Positions 8,022 through 17,459 of a stretch of DNA of 64,000 bases are shown piece by piece; position 1 is the first letter of the stretch; each line of letters starts with the position of its first letter. Source of the stretch: Arcobacter sp. LC1 (lineage in GTDB: Bacteria; Campylobacterota; Campylobacteria; Campylobacterales; Arcobacteraceae). The translations under genes were made by a program, and so were the position numbers. The DNA is taken from assembly GCA_021378565.1 (NCBI GenBank), contig JAACJU010000004.1, positions 60,151-124,150 of the forward strand, read 5' to 3'. The notes beneath the pieces are model-generated. The model was given only the letters and a program-made list of their open reading frames with translations, did not search any database and had not been told where the DNA came from.

Positions 8022-10208
8022 TTAGATATCTGATAATTTTTTAAACTTTAATCTTAAAGAATTTGAAACCACTATAAATGATGAAAAGCTCATAGCAACT
8101 CCTGCATACATTGGACTTAGGCTTATTCCAAAAAAAGGGTACAAAGCTCCAGCAGCTAAAGGTATTCCTATGATATTATAACAAAATGCCCAAAAAAGAT
8201 TTTGCTTTATTATATTCATACTAGAAATTGACAAATTTATGCTTTTTATGACTGATTTTATGTCATTGTTTATCAAAATCAAATCTCCAGCATCTTTGCT
8301 AATATCAGAGCCTGAATCTAGTGTTACCCCAATATCAGCTTGTTTTATGGACAAAGAATCATTTATTCCATCTCCTACAAACATAACTTTACCTTTTTTT
8401 TGCAAAGATTTTAAAATATTGTATTTTTCATCTGGCAAAAGTTGGCTATGCACGTTTTCTATTCCTAAAACTTTAGCTAGATTTTCTGCTGTTTTTGTAT
8501 TGTCTCCAGTTAGTAAAAATGGAATTATATTTTTATCTTTTAACGCTTGAATGACTTCTTTTGCATGAGGTTTTATCTCATCTTCAAGAGAAAATACTGC
8601 TTTTACAGAGCCATCAAAACTAAAAATCACAAGTCCAAATCCATGCTCTAAATGCTCTTTAATTTTACTATCAAAGTATTTAGTGATTTTTACTTTTTCA
8701 TTTTTCATTAGCTCTAAATTACCAAGAAGTAGGCTAGATTTTTCCCAAGAGGCTTTTATTCCTAGTCCAGCTAAAGTTTTAATATCACTGAAATTTTTTT
8801 CTGCTTGTATATTTTTTTCTTTTGCATATCTTACAAAAGCTTTTGAAATAGGGTGTTCACTTAGAAGTTCAAGCCCATAAATTAAGCCTAAATATTTTAA
8901 ATTTTCTATATCCATTTCTTTGATTTTAAGCTCACCTTTTGTAAGTGTACCCGTTTTATCAAAGCAAAGATATTTTATATCTTTTATGATTTCAAGTACT
9001 TCAGGATTTTTTATAAGTATGCCTTCTTTCGCACCTTTTCCAACAGCACTAACTATAGCAATTGGAGTAGCAAGTCCAAGAGCGCAAGGGCAAGAAATGA
9101 TTAAAACTGCAGTTGCACTAAGTAGCGAGCTTAAAAAATCTCCACTTAGAAAGTACCAAATAACAAATGTCAAGATGGAAATAAAAATCACAAGAGGTAC
9201 AAAAATATTGGCAATTTTATCAGCTAGTCTAGCTATTGGCATTTTTTTACTTTGTGCCTTGCTGAGCAAATCTATGATTTTAGCCAAGCTTGTATTTTGA
9301 GCAAGCTCTAAAACTTTAGCTTCTATGCTAGCATTTATATTTATAGTTCCTGCATTTATTTTATCTCCCAAGCCCTTAAACACAGGCAAGGACTCACCAC
9401 TTACCATAGAAGCGTCAATATCAGCGCCACCTTTTGTAATCTCTACATCACTTGGTACTTTCTCCCCAGCTTTGATAAGAATTAAATCTCCAATTTTTAA
9501 ATCTTTTGCTTTAACTTCTATTATTTCACCATTTTTTTCTATTTTATTTGCTAAGTTTGGTGCTAAGTTCATTAATTTTTTTAAAAAATCATTAGCCTTA
9601 GTTCTTGAATTTTCTTCTAAAAGTCTTCCTAATAAAACAAAAGTTATTATTATACTTGCGCCATCAAAATATAAATATCTTGAATTTTGTGGAAAAATAT
9701 GCGGAAAAAATACCACTAAACTAGAATATAAATACGCAACACTTGTGCCAAGTGCAACAAGTACATTCATATCATAATTTCTATGTCTTAAGGATTTAAA
9801 ACTTAAGCGATAAAATCTACTTCCTGAATAAAATTGCGTACAAGTTGCGAGAATAAAAAGTAAATAAGAATTGTTATTTTTTATAGGAAAAAACATAAAA
9901 TAAATAAGTAAACAAGTAAAAACCAAAGCGGTGTAAAACAAAGTTTTTAGTTTATTGTGCTCTTTGTTTTTACTTTTTTCTAATTCTTTTAAATCATCTG
10001 CTACACTAAATCCAAGACCTTGAATTGCAGATATTATTTTTGCTTTATTTAATATTTTATTATCAAATTCAAACTCAGCTGAGCTTGAAGCAAAACTTAC
10101 CTTAGCATCTTTTAGCCCTTTTAGTTTTTTTGTCGTTTTTTCAATAGCATTTGAGCAGTTCACACAACTCATTCCTGAGACATTTAGTTTTATTTTTTCT
10201 TTTGCCAC
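8022..10208 (-). CDS. copA: Copper-exporting P1B-type ATPase
   Basis: A 728-residue Cu(I) efflux pump. The N-terminal metal-binding domain carries GMSCVNC (C15 and C18). The transmembrane metal site CPC is in ISCPCALGLATP. The phosphorylated aspartate is in DKTGTLTKGE, the SEHPISK motif gives the HP of P1B pumps, and the TGDN and GDGINDS hinge motifs follow. The last helices contain YN and MSxxS residues expected for Cu(I) specificity. The start is a GTG at 10208 that overlaps the TAG of the arsR gene (TAGTG), so it is the last gene of a copZ-arsR-copA operon. Confidence 0.93.
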   Translation of the reverse strand: MAKEKIKLNVSGMSCVNCSNAIEKTTKKLKGLKDAKVSFASSSAEFEFDNKILNKAKIISAIQGLGFSVADDLKELEKSKNKEHNKLKTLFYTALVFTCLLIYFMFFPIKNNNSYLLFILATCTQFYSGSRFYRLSFKSLRHRNYDMNVLVALGTSVAYLYSSLVVFFPHIFPQNSRYLYFDGASIIITFVLLGRLLEENSRTKANDFLKKLMNLAPNLANKIEKNGEIIEVKAKDLKIGDLILIKAGEKVPSDVEITKGGADIDASMVSGESLPVFKGLGDKINAGTININASIEAKVLELAQNTSLAKIIDLLSKAQSKKMPIARLADKIANIFVPLVIFISILTFVIWYFLSGDFLSSLLSATAVLIISCPCALGLATPIAIVSAVGKGAKEGILIKNPEVLEIIKDIKYLCFDKTGTLTKGELKIKEMDIENLKYLGLIYGLELLSEHPISKAFVRYAKEKNIQAEKNFSDIKTLAGLGIKASWEKSSLLLGNLELMKNEKVKITKYFDSKIKEHLEHGFGLVIFSFDGSVKAVFSLEDEIKPHAKEVIQALKDKNIIPFLLTGDNTKTAENLAKVLGIENVHSQLLPDEKYNILKSLQKKGKVMFVGDGINDSLSIKQADIGVTLDSGSDISKDAGDLILINNDIKSVIKSINLSISSMNIIKQNLFWAFCYNIIGIPLAAGALYPFFGISLSPMYAGVAMSFSSFIVVSNSLRLKFKKLSDI

Positions 10209-10570
10209 TACAGTCCTTTTTCTATGCTTTTTATCTTCAAGATTAGTTTTAAAATATTTTCAACTTGTTTATTTTTTATAGAATAAAAAGACATTTTTTT
10301 ATCTTTTTTAAATTTAACAATATTTTTTTCTCTTAAAATCTTTAGCTGGTGTGAGACTTGAGGCTGAGGAAGGTTTAAAATCCTTGCCATTTCTCCAACA
10401 CAAATCTCGTAATCAATCAAGGCAAAAAGAATTTTTAATCTTGTTTTGTCACCAAGCGCTTTAAATATGTATGAAGTTTGCAAAAGTTCTTCATCTTTTG
10501 GTAAGATTTTTATAATCTCATCTAAGTGCGAAGTTCCCTCACAACAAGAACGAATAAGTTTTTTTTGCAT
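10208..10570 (-). CDS. ArsR/SmtB-family metal-responsive repressor
   Basis: A 120-residue winged-helix repressor. The recognition region reads EICVGEMARILNLPQPQVSH, an ArsR-type helix-turn-helix whose ELCVCDL metal motif is altered to EICVGEM, keeping one cysteine. A CC pair at residues 9-10 could supply further thiol ligands. It lies between copZ and copA with one-base overlaps on both sides (TAATG, TAGTG). A copper or related soft-metal sensor acting on its own operon is inferred. A perfect palindrome just upstream of copZ is a likely binding site. Epsilonproteobacterial copper operons with an ArsR-type sensor are not something I know as standard. Confidence 0.85.
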   Translation of the reverse strand: MQKKLIRSCCEGTSHLDEIIKILPKDEELLQTSYIFKALGDKTRLKILFALIDYEICVGEMARILNLPQPQVSHQLKILREKNIVKFKKDKKMSFYSIKNKQVENILKLILKIKSIEKGL

Positions 10571-10776
10571 TATTTTTTTATTAATTCAAAGCCTAAGTCT
10601 TGCATTTTTTGAGAAAAATTTATTTTCTCTTTTTCATCTTTTAGGTCAATGCTTACTTCTCTTGGCTCAACGTCCAAATTTACTTCAATTTCTCCAAATT
10701 CTTTTTTAAGTGAAGTTTTAATCAAATTTGCGCAAGATGAGCAAGCTATATTTTTTGCTTTAAATGTCTGTTTCAT
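10570..10776 (-). CDS. copZ: Heavy-metal-associated domain protein, CopZ-like copper chaperone
   Basis: A 68-residue single HMA domain. The metal site reads NIACSSCANLI, with C12 and C15 in a CxxC motif; the usual preceding methionine is replaced by isoleucine. A small ferredoxin-like beta-alpha-beta-beta-alpha-beta fold is expected. It should carry Cu(I) to the CopA pump encoded two genes downstream in the same operon. It is the first gene of the operon, with AAGGA just before the ATG, and the promoter/operator region follows at 10790-10830. Confidence 0.85.
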   Translation of the reverse strand: MKQTFKAKNIACSSCANLIKTSLKKEFGEIEVNLDVEPREVSIDLKDEKEKINFSQKMQDLGFELIKK

Positions 10777-10802
10777 AGTTTTCCTTCTTATATGTAGTTT
10801 TT

Positions 10803-10828
10803 TTCATATGTAAATAATAACATATGAA
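10803..10828. promoter_or_regulatory. Perfect palindrome, likely ArsR operator of the cop operon
   Basis: TTCATATGT (10803-10811) and its exact reverse complement ACATATGAA (10820-10828) are separated by 8 bases. On the minus strand the spacer reads TATTATTT, which can serve as a -10 box for copZ, so a bound dimer would block it. A further CATATAAG half-site lies toward the gene. ArsR-family operators are commonly AT-rich palindromes overlapping the promoter; binding itself is inferred. Confidence 0.65.
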
Positions 10829-10979
10829 TTTTTAATATTCAAGAGTTTAAATAAACTAGATATTTTTTTTAAGCTATATTTTTACAGTTTATTTTTTGGA
10901 CTTTAGAAAGTTTATTTTTTTGAGATTTTTTCTAGGATTATTTTAAATTTGCTTTGGATTTATTTCGAGACTCTATCTT

Positions 10980-12332
10980 TTACAGAAGTATAAGTTTAGC
11001 AAGCCCTAAAAAGCTAAAAAAGCCCACAATATCAGTAACTGTTGTGAGTAAAACTGTACTTCCTATTGCAGGGTCAATATTGAACTTTTTTAAAACCAAA
11101 GGAATAGAAGCACCAAAAAGCCCAGCTGAGAATAGATTTATTATCATTGAAAGTGCAATCACAAGTCCCAGTAAAGGAATATGAAACCAAAAATAAGCAA
11201 CAATCCCAATTATTAAAGCAAAAACAAATCCGTTGATTAAAGATACTAAAATTTCTTTTTTTATAGCTGCCTTGCTATTATCATAATCGATTAAGCCAAG
11301 GGCAAGTTGTCTTACCATAACAGTCAAAGTTTGCGTTCCCGCATTCCCGCCCATTGAGGCAACTATTGGCATAAGCACAGCAAGAGCTACAAAACTTTCG
11401 ATTGTTTTATCAAAAAGCCCAATAACTAAAGATGCTAAAATTGCAGTCAGCAAGTTTACAAATAGCCAAGTAGCTCTTTTTTTGCTAGTGTGAAATAAGT
11501 CATCTTCATGCTCATACTCATCATCAACCCCTGCTAGTTGGTATATTTGTTGAGTTGCATTTTGCTCAACAACATCCAAGATATCATCAGAAGTAATACG
11601 CCCCAATAAAATACCTTGATAGCCAACCACAGGAACAACAGCTAAATCATAGTTTTCAAAAATTTGAGCTACTTTAGTAATATCTTCATCATCTTGAACA
11701 GAAGTTGCTTTAAAATTATTTTCATCATTTTTTATCACATCAGCATAAGTTTTATCAAAATCATAAATAATTAAATCTTCAAGATAAATAGCAGCTTGTA
11801 AAGATTTATGTTCATTTACTACAAAAACTTGATGGATATTTTTTGCTAAACCTTCTTCTTTCATTTGTTTTAAACGCAAAACTGAAGAGCCAATGCTTTC
11901 ATCTAGCAAAACAGAAAAAAGCTCAGTTTGCATATATGAGCCTGCTTCATTATCTTCATAGCGTTTTAACCAAGAAATATCTTGTTTGTCTTCTTCTTCA
12001 AGTCCTTCAAAAACTTCTCTAGCTCTTGACTCATCTATTTCTTCAAGTTCTTGAATAATATCAGTCGCATCATCTGAGTCAAGCTCATCAACTGCGTCGG
12101 TTAATTTTTCAATAGAAAGATTTTTATAAGCTTCTTCTCTTAGTGCATCTGGTAGCTCTAAAAGGACTTCTCCTAGACTATCTTCTGAGATTTTTCTTAA
12201 AATATCGAAAAAATCTTCTATATTTTCATTTGCAATTTTTCTTAAAGAATTTGCTATATCATTTGGGTGCAAGGTGTCAAGAGCCTTTAAAAGCTCCTTT
12301 GGATCTTTTACAATATTCTCATTGCTTGTCAT
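10980..12332 (-). CDS. mgtE: Magnesium transporter/channel MgtE
   Basis: A 450-residue Mg2+ channel. The acidic N-terminal helical domain (about residues 1-130) is followed by a tandem CBS pair (about 135-260), a connecting helix, and a membrane domain with five helices starting near residue 285. The pore signature PIVASMGGNAGTQTLTVMVR (about 319-338) and the conserved acidic residue near the end (TTVTDIVGFFSFLG) are present. Its ATG lies inside the upstream M23 peptidase gene (14-base overlap). No magnesium riboswitch is visible; control is expected to be by Mg2+ binding to the CBS domain. Confidence 0.95.
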   Translation of the reverse strand: MTSNENIVKDPKELLKALDTLHPNDIANSLRKIANENIEDFFDILRKISEDSLGEVLLELPDALREEAYKNLSIEKLTDAVDELDSDDATDIIQELEEIDESRAREVFEGLEEEDKQDISWLKRYEDNEAGSYMQTELFSVLLDESIGSSVLRLKQMKEEGLAKNIHQVFVVNEHKSLQAAIYLEDLIIYDFDKTYADVIKNDENNFKATSVQDDEDITKVAQIFENYDLAVVPVVGYQGILLGRITSDDILDVVEQNATQQIYQLAGVDDEYEHEDDLFHTSKKRATWLFVNLLTAILASLVIGLFDKTIESFVALAVLMPIVASMGGNAGTQTLTVMVRQLALGLIDYDNSKAAIKKEILVSLINGFVFALIIGIVAYFWFHIPLLGLVIALSMIINLFSAGLFGASIPLVLKKFNIDPAIGSTVLLTTVTDIVGFFSFLGLAKLILL

Positions 12333-13512
12333 TTAAACTTCTTTTTAAAGGAGCTAATTTTATTTTACTCGAAAGTTTCATGTTCTTAAGTTTTAAGACC
12401 TTGTCTTTACTAGCTTTTGTCAAATTCTCTTTATAGAGCACAACACTTGCCAAAAATTTTCTTAAGTTTCTACCTTCTAAATGGTTTTTTGTGATTCTTA
12501 GTACTTTGGCTGGATTGATTGCACGAGAATATTTATAAAGTCCAAAATGCAGATGTGGCCCAGTGCTTAATCCCGTGCTTCCTACGTAGCCTATTAACGT
12601 TCCTTGCCTAACCCATTCTCCTACTCTTACATGGGCAAATTTTTCCATATGTCCATAAAGACTTTTGTATCCATCTTTGTGCTTTATAATTATTGCATTT
12701 CCATACCCACCTCTTCTGCCTTTAAAGATAATTACTCCATCAGCTGCTGCATGAATTTTTCTGCCCCTTGGTGCTGCAAAATCTATGCCTAAGTGAGCTC
12801 TATATTCCTTTAATATTGGGTGCCAACGCTTGTTTGTGAATCTGTCCGAAATTCTTGTGTATCTAAGTGGAACTTTTAGAAAAAACCTAGTTAAACTTCG
12901 TCCTCTTTGGTCATAATATCTACTATCTTTATCATATTGAAAAAAATAATATTTTTTACCTCCTTCACTTACTAGGGCTGCATAAATATCAGGAGTTCCA
13001 AAATATGAGCCAAGTTTTATCTTTTGACTAAAGTCAAGAACGATATAATCGCCTTTTTTTAATTGTTTAAAGTTAAGTTTTTTCTTAAAGGCTCGTGCAA
13101 ATTCATAGGCTAAAAATCTATTATTTGTAGCACTTAGAATATCTTTGTAAGGAGAAGTTATTATATTTATTTTTATGCTTTGTTTTCTTGTAATGGATTC
13201 AATAGGAATAACTTCAACAGCAAATCTACCATTGTTTTTGTAGATATGAATTTGCAAATCTTCATTTACAGGGATAAGAATTTGTTTAATTTTTTTGCTA
13301 TTGTCTCCATATAAAACTTGGATAGTAGTTCCAGCTTGAATATCTGAGCATAATTCTCGTTCAGTTTTATCAAGACCGAAATACAGTTGTGTTGTTATAT
13401 TATGTCTTTGCAAGAAAAGCAAAAAACTTTCTCCATCATTCCAAGACTCTTCTTTGAGCATACAAGCATATATAAGATTTATACAAAAACAAATTATTAT
13501 TAAAAAACGCAC
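12319..13512 (-). CDS. pgp3: M23 metallopeptidase acting on peptidoglycan (Csd3/Pgp3-like)
   Basis: A 397-residue secreted endopeptidase with a signal peptide (MRFLIIICFCINLIYA). A central OapA/LysM-like region precedes the C-terminal LytM domain. The zinc ligands are in HLGIDFAAPRG (H-x3-D) and GPHLHFGLY (HxH), with a further histidine in SLYGHM. Length and domain order match Csd3 of Helicobacter and Pgp3 of Campylobacter, which trim cross-links and pentapeptides and affect helical cell shape. It is divergent from a Csd6/Pgp2-like gene, a functional pairing. The gene symbol is by family resemblance. Confidence 0.8.
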   Translation of the reverse strand: MRFLIIICFCINLIYACMLKEESWNDGESFLLFLQRHNITTQLYFGLDKTERELCSDIQAGTTIQVLYGDNSKKIKQILIPVNEDLQIHIYKNNGRFAVEVIPIESITRKQSIKINIITSPYKDILSATNNRFLAYEFARAFKKKLNFKQLKKGDYIVLDFSQKIKLGSYFGTPDIYAALVSEGGKKYYFFQYDKDSRYYDQRGRSLTRFFLKVPLRYTRISDRFTNKRWHPILKEYRAHLGIDFAAPRGRKIHAAADGVIIFKGRRGGYGNAIIIKHKDGYKSLYGHMEKFAHVRVGEWVRQGTLIGYVGSTGLSTGPHLHFGLYKYSRAINPAKVLRITKNHLEGRNLRKFLASVVLYKENLTKASKDKVLKLKNMKLSSKIKLAPLKRSLNDKQ

Positions 13513-13591
13513 TAAATTACCTACTTAATTTTTTACTTAGGGAATATATTATACAATCTTACGACTTAAAAAACAAATAAGGGCAAAAATA

Positions 13592-14560
13592 GTGCTGAAA
13601 AAAATAATATTAGCAAGTTTCATTTTATCTTCATTGTACGCTAAGGACTACGTAGATATTTATAGAAAACAAGGGATTACAAAGGTAAAGCAAGAATTAC
13701 AAAGTGCTTTAAAAGATAAGACATATTGGCTTGGGTATTTGCAAAATAAAAATGTAACTTTAGGTTATTACGAAACTGTAAGATATATACTTCTTACAAA
13801 TAAAAAAACCAAGCAGTTAAGAGTATTTGACAATAAATCTTATAAATTAAACGAGATTTTAAATCATGGAGTTATAGTTGGAAAATATGAAGGCGACAAA
13901 CAAGACAAAGGCGATTTAAAAACTCCAACAGGTGTCTATGATTTAAAAAGTGTAAGAAAAGATATGGGACATTTTTATGGACCTCTAGCTTTTGTAACCG
14001 ATTATCCTAATATGCTTGATAGAACAAAGCATAAAAGTGGCTATGGAATTTGGCTTCATGGCTATCCACTTGACGCAAACACTACAAGAAATGCTTATAC
14101 TAAAGGCTGTATTGCTCTAAAAAATCATGCTCTTTTAAAATTAGGTGGAGATATTAATTACAGAAAATCTGTACTTTTGATAAATAGTGGGCATTTTCAA
14201 AAAGCTAGTAAAGATGAGATTGCTTCTATTTTAGCTTTTGTTTATACATGGAAAAGTGCTTGGCAAGATTCTGATTTTAATACTTATATTTCTTATTATT
14301 CGAAAGATTTTAAAAGTTCAAAAGGCAAAAGTATAAAATCTTTTACAAGATATAAAAAAAGACTATTTAAACAAAAAGAAAAAAAGACTATTAAATTATC
14401 AAGAATAAATATCTCACCTTACCCAAACTCTTACAATAAAAGAATTTTTAGGGTTGCTATGGGTGAATCTTATCACACCAAAAGATATGGCTTTGATGGG
14501 GATAAAGTATTATATGTAGAACTTAAAAATGGAAAAGTTTACATCATAGTAGAAGGTTAA
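13592..14560 (+). CDS. pgp2: L,D-carboxypeptidase with YkuD fold (Csd6/Pgp2-like)
   Basis: A 322-residue periplasmic protein with a signal peptide (LKKIILASFILSSLYA) and a GTG start. The YkuD catalytic motif is visible as IWLHGYPLD followed by TKGCIAL, giving the active-site His and Cys (Cys at about 174). The C-terminal part is an NTF2-like domain (AWQDSDFNTYISYYS), the arrangement found in Csd6/Pgp2, which cut tetrapeptides to tripeptides and are needed for helical shape. It is transcribed away from the M23 gene across an 80-base spacer that must hold both promoters. The assignment is strong for fold and likely for role. Confidence 0.85.
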   Translation: MLKKIILASFILSSLYAKDYVDIYRKQGITKVKQELQSALKDKTYWLGYLQNKNVTLGYYETVRYILLTNKKTKQLRVFDNKSYKLNEILNHGVIVGKYEGDKQDKGDLKTPTGVYDLKSVRKDMGHFYGPLAFVTDYPNMLDRTKHKSGYGIWLHGYPLDANTTRNAYTKGCIALKNHALLKLGGDINYRKSVLLINSGHFQKASKDEIASILAFVYTWKSAWQDSDFNTYISYYSKDFKSSKGKSIKSFTRYKKRLFKQKEKKTIKLSRINISPYPNSYNKRIFRVAMGESYHTKRYGFDGDKVLYVELKNGKVYIIVEG

Positions 14561-14592
14561 AAGAGGCTGAAAAAGAACACAAAGGATTAAAA

Positions 14593-16125
14593 TTGAGAGC
14601 ATTACTTAGCGTAAGTGACAAAGAAGGCTTGGTAGATTTTGCTAAAAGCTTAGTAAAATTAGGTTATGAGCTTATAAGTACGGGTGGAACATATGAGCTT
14701 TTAAAAAAGCATAATATTAAAGCTCTTGAAGCGAGCTCCTTGACAAATTTTCCTGAGTGCTTTGAGGGTAGAGTAAAAACACTGAATCCTTATATTCACG
14801 GAGCTATTTTACATAAAAGAAAAGCCCATGCCAAAGAAGCTAAAGAATTAGGCATTAGCACTATAGATTTAGTATGTGTAAATCTTTATCCTTTTGAGCA
14901 AACTATAAAAAAAACAAATGACTTTGATGAAATTATCGAAAATATAGACATAGGCGGACCTGCAATGCTTAGAAGCGCTGCTAAAAATTTTGCTGATGTT
15001 TTAAGTATTTGTGATAAATCTTCTTATAGCGAAGTTTTGCAAAGACTAGAGAATAAAAGTGTGGACTTAGACTTTAAACGCTCTTTAATGATAAAAACTT
15101 TTGAGCACACTGCTAGTTATGATTGCATGATTGCAAATTATATGAATAAAAGATTCTCAAGTGATTTTGGAGAAAAAAAATTCATTGTCGGACAAAAAGT
15201 ATTTGATACAAGATACGGAGAAAATCCCCACCAAAAAGGTGCTTTATATGAAAATTCCAATCACTTTACGAAAAATTTCCTAAGCTTAAAAGGAGAGGCT
15301 TCTTTTAATAATATGAGTGATATTAGCGCTTGTGCTAAGATTGTCGCAACTTTTGGAGACAAAAAAGCCGTTTGTATTGTAAAACACTCAAATCCTTGTG
15401 GTTTTGCTATCAAAAATACCTTGCTTGAAGCTTATGAATCAGCTTTGCTTTGTGACAGCGTTTCAGCTTATGGTGGTGTTGCTTGCGTAAATGGAATTAT
15501 TGATTTAGACTTAGCTAAAAAAATGAATGAAATTTTTCTAGAACTTATTTACGCTGTTGATTTTACTCCTGAAGCCTTAAGCGAATTATCTAAGAAAAAA
15601 AGAATTAAATTATTTAAACAAGGTGGGGATAAAAAATACATTACTCTTGCAAATGAGCCTAAAAGTTTTAAAAGCTTAAATGGTGGATTTTTATACCAAG
15701 ATAGTGATATTTTAAATAATGATGAGGTCTTAAAGGCAAAGGCACAAACAAACTTGCAAGCAAATGAAAATCAAAAACAAGATATGTTAATAGCTTATAA
15801 ACTAGCAGCTCTTACAAAATCAAATTGCGTGGTTTATGTAAAAGACTGCGTACTCGTAGCCATAGGAATGGGTATGACTTCAAGAGTTGATGCTAGCAAA
15901 GCAGCACTTGCAAAAGCAAAAAGTCAAGGTCTTGACATCAAAGGGGCTTGTCTAGCTAGTGAGGCATTTTTCCCTTTTAGAGACTCGATTGACGCTGCTT
16001 TTGAAGCAGGTGTTGCTTGCGTGATTGAGCCAGGTGGAAGCATAAGAGATGATGAAGTAATTTGCACTGCAAAAGAGCATAAAATGGCTTTATATTTTTC
16101 AGGCTTTAGGCATTTTTTACACTAG
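14593..16125 (+). CDS. purH: Bifunctional AICAR transformylase/IMP cyclohydrolase
   Basis: A 510-residue bifunctional enzyme for the last two steps of IMP synthesis. The N-terminal MGS-like cyclohydrolase part contains ALLSVSDKEGL and STGGTYELL (about 3-38) and EGRVKTLNPYIHG. The C-terminal transformylase part holds CIVKHSNPCGFAI, with the catalytic Lys-His, and the final FRDSIDAAFEAGV/IEPGGSIRDDEV. The start is a TTG at 14593 (first coded residues MRALLSVSDKEG fit the family). It is followed after 8 bases by bioA. Confidence 0.96.
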   Translation: MRALLSVSDKEGLVDFAKSLVKLGYELISTGGTYELLKKHNIKALEASSLTNFPECFEGRVKTLNPYIHGAILHKRKAHAKEAKELGISTIDLVCVNLYPFEQTIKKTNDFDEIIENIDIGGPAMLRSAAKNFADVLSICDKSSYSEVLQRLENKSVDLDFKRSLMIKTFEHTASYDCMIANYMNKRFSSDFGEKKFIVGQKVFDTRYGENPHQKGALYENSNHFTKNFLSLKGEASFNNMSDISACAKIVATFGDKKAVCIVKHSNPCGFAIKNTLLEAYESALLCDSVSAYGGVACVNGIIDLDLAKKMNEIFLELIYAVDFTPEALSELSKKKRIKLFKQGGDKKYITLANEPKSFKSLNGGFLYQDSDILNNDEVLKAKAQTNLQANENQKQDMLIAYKLAALTKSNCVVYVKDCVLVAIGMGMTSRVDASKAALAKAKSQGLDIKGACLASEAFFPFRDSIDAAFEAGVACVIEPGGSIRDDEVICTAKEHKMALYFSGFRHFLH

Positions 16126-16133
16126 GATTTAAG

Positions 16134-17459
16134 ATGGATTCTTGGCAAGACTTAGATAAAAAACATGTTTGGCATCCTTACGCCTCTTTGCCTTATAACG
16201 GCAAAAATCTAGCTGTTAAAAAAACCTTAAAAACAAAAATTTACTTAGAAGATGGAAGAGTTTTGCTTGACGGTATGAGTTCTTGGTGGAGTGCAATTCA
16301 TGGGTACAACCATCCGAAACTAAAAAAAGCTTTAGTCAAACAAGCAAAAAAAATGCCACATATTATGTTTGGAGGCTTAAGCCATAAACAACCCGCACTT
16401 CTTGCTAAGATGTTAAGTGATTTAACTTGCTTACCTAGTGTATTTTTTTGTGATAGTGGCTCAGTTGCTGTTGAAGTTGCTTTGAAAACTGCAATTTCAT
16501 ATTATAAAGCAAGGGCTGAAAATTTGGGCGTTAAAGCAGATGAAAAAAAATGCAAGTTTATATCTTTAGAATATGCTTATCACGGCGACACTTTAGGAGC
16601 TATGAGTGTTTGTGACCCTGTAAATTCCATGCATAAAATATATGGCTCTTACGTGCAAAAACAAATCTTTACTAAAGCGCCAGAATTAGGCTTTGATAGC
16701 TCTTGTGAAGAAGCCATAGAAGCACTAGAGCAAACTTTAAAAAAATATCACAAACAAAGTGCAGCTCTTATTTTAGAGCCTATTGTTCAAGGTGCTGGCG
16801 GTATGAGAATTTATTCTCCTATTTTTTTGCAAAATGCTAGAAAGCTTTGTGACAAATATGATGTACTTTTAATAGCTGATGAGATTGCTACAGGTTTTGG
16901 GCATACGGGTAAAATGTTTGCTTGTGAACACGCTAAAATAAAACCTGATATTATGCTTTTGGGAAAATCTTTAACAGGCGGATATTTAAGCCTTGCTGTA
17001 ATGCTTACAAACAAAGAAATTAGCGATATGATTTCTAAACAAGGTGCAAAATCAGATATACAAGCTTTAATGCATGGTCCAACTTTTATGGCAAATGCCT
17101 TGTCTTGCGCTGTTGCACTTAGTAGTTTAAAGCTTTTACTAAAATCTCCTTGGGAAAAAAGACTTAAAAATATTGAAGAAATTTTTGAAATAGAGTTAGC
17201 TAAGGCTAAAACTAACTCTTTAGTAAAAGATGTAAGAAATATTGGTGCAATTGGAGTGATTGAATTAAAAAGAACAGAATATGCATCTCTTTTGCAAGAT
17301 TTTTGTGTAAGTCATGGCGTTTGGCTAAGACCTTTTTCAAATCTATTTTATGCTATTGTTGCTTATACAATTAGTGAAAAAGATTTAAAAAAAATAATAA
17401 CTACCATGATTGAAGCTTTAAAATTTGTCGAAAAAGGGCTAAAAAATGAAAGAAAATAA
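16134..17459 (+). CDS. bioA: Adenosylmethionine-8-amino-7-oxononanoate aminotransferase
   Basis: A 441-residue class III PLP aminotransferase converting KAPA to DAPA in biotin synthesis. The N-terminus DLDKKHVWHPYASLPY and the GMSSWWSAIHGYNHP motif are diagnostic of BioA. The PLP-site aspartate is in LIADEIATGFGHTGK and the Schiff-base lysine in LLGKSLTGGYLSLA (about residue 283). No other bio gene is adjacent, but birA and a biotin-dependent carboxylase subunit lie in the same window. It overlaps the next gene by 14 bases. Confidence 0.95.
   Translation: MDSWQDLDKKHVWHPYASLPYNGKNLAVKKTLKTKIYLEDGRVLLDGMSSWWSAIHGYNHPKLKKALVKQAKKMPHIMFGGLSHKQPALLAKMLSDLTCLPSVFFCDSGSVAVEVALKTAISYYKARAENLGVKADEKKCKFISLEYAYHGDTLGAMSVCDPVNSMHKIYGSYVQKQIFTKAPELGFDSSCEEAIEALEQTLKKYHKQSAALILEPIVQGAGGMRIYSPIFLQNARKLCDKYDVLLIADEIATGFGHTGKMFACEHAKIKPDIMLLGKSLTGGYLSLAVMLTNKEISDMISKQGAKSDIQALMHGPTFMANALSCAVALSSLKLLLKSPWEKRLKNIEEIFEIELAKAKTNSLVKDVRNIGAIGVIELKRTEYASLLQDFCVSHGVWLRPFSNLFYAIVAYTISEKDLKKIITTMIEALKFVEKGLKNERK

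Noticed and set aside
9325..9777. 150-codon open frame on the plus strand inside copA
   Set aside because: It is the complement of a conserved P-type ATPase region, has no ribosome binding site and its product has no recognisable features.
10829..10979. T-rich stretch between the cop palindrome and mgtE as a gene remnant
   Set aside because: It has repeated TTTATTTTTT words but no coding pattern on either strand.
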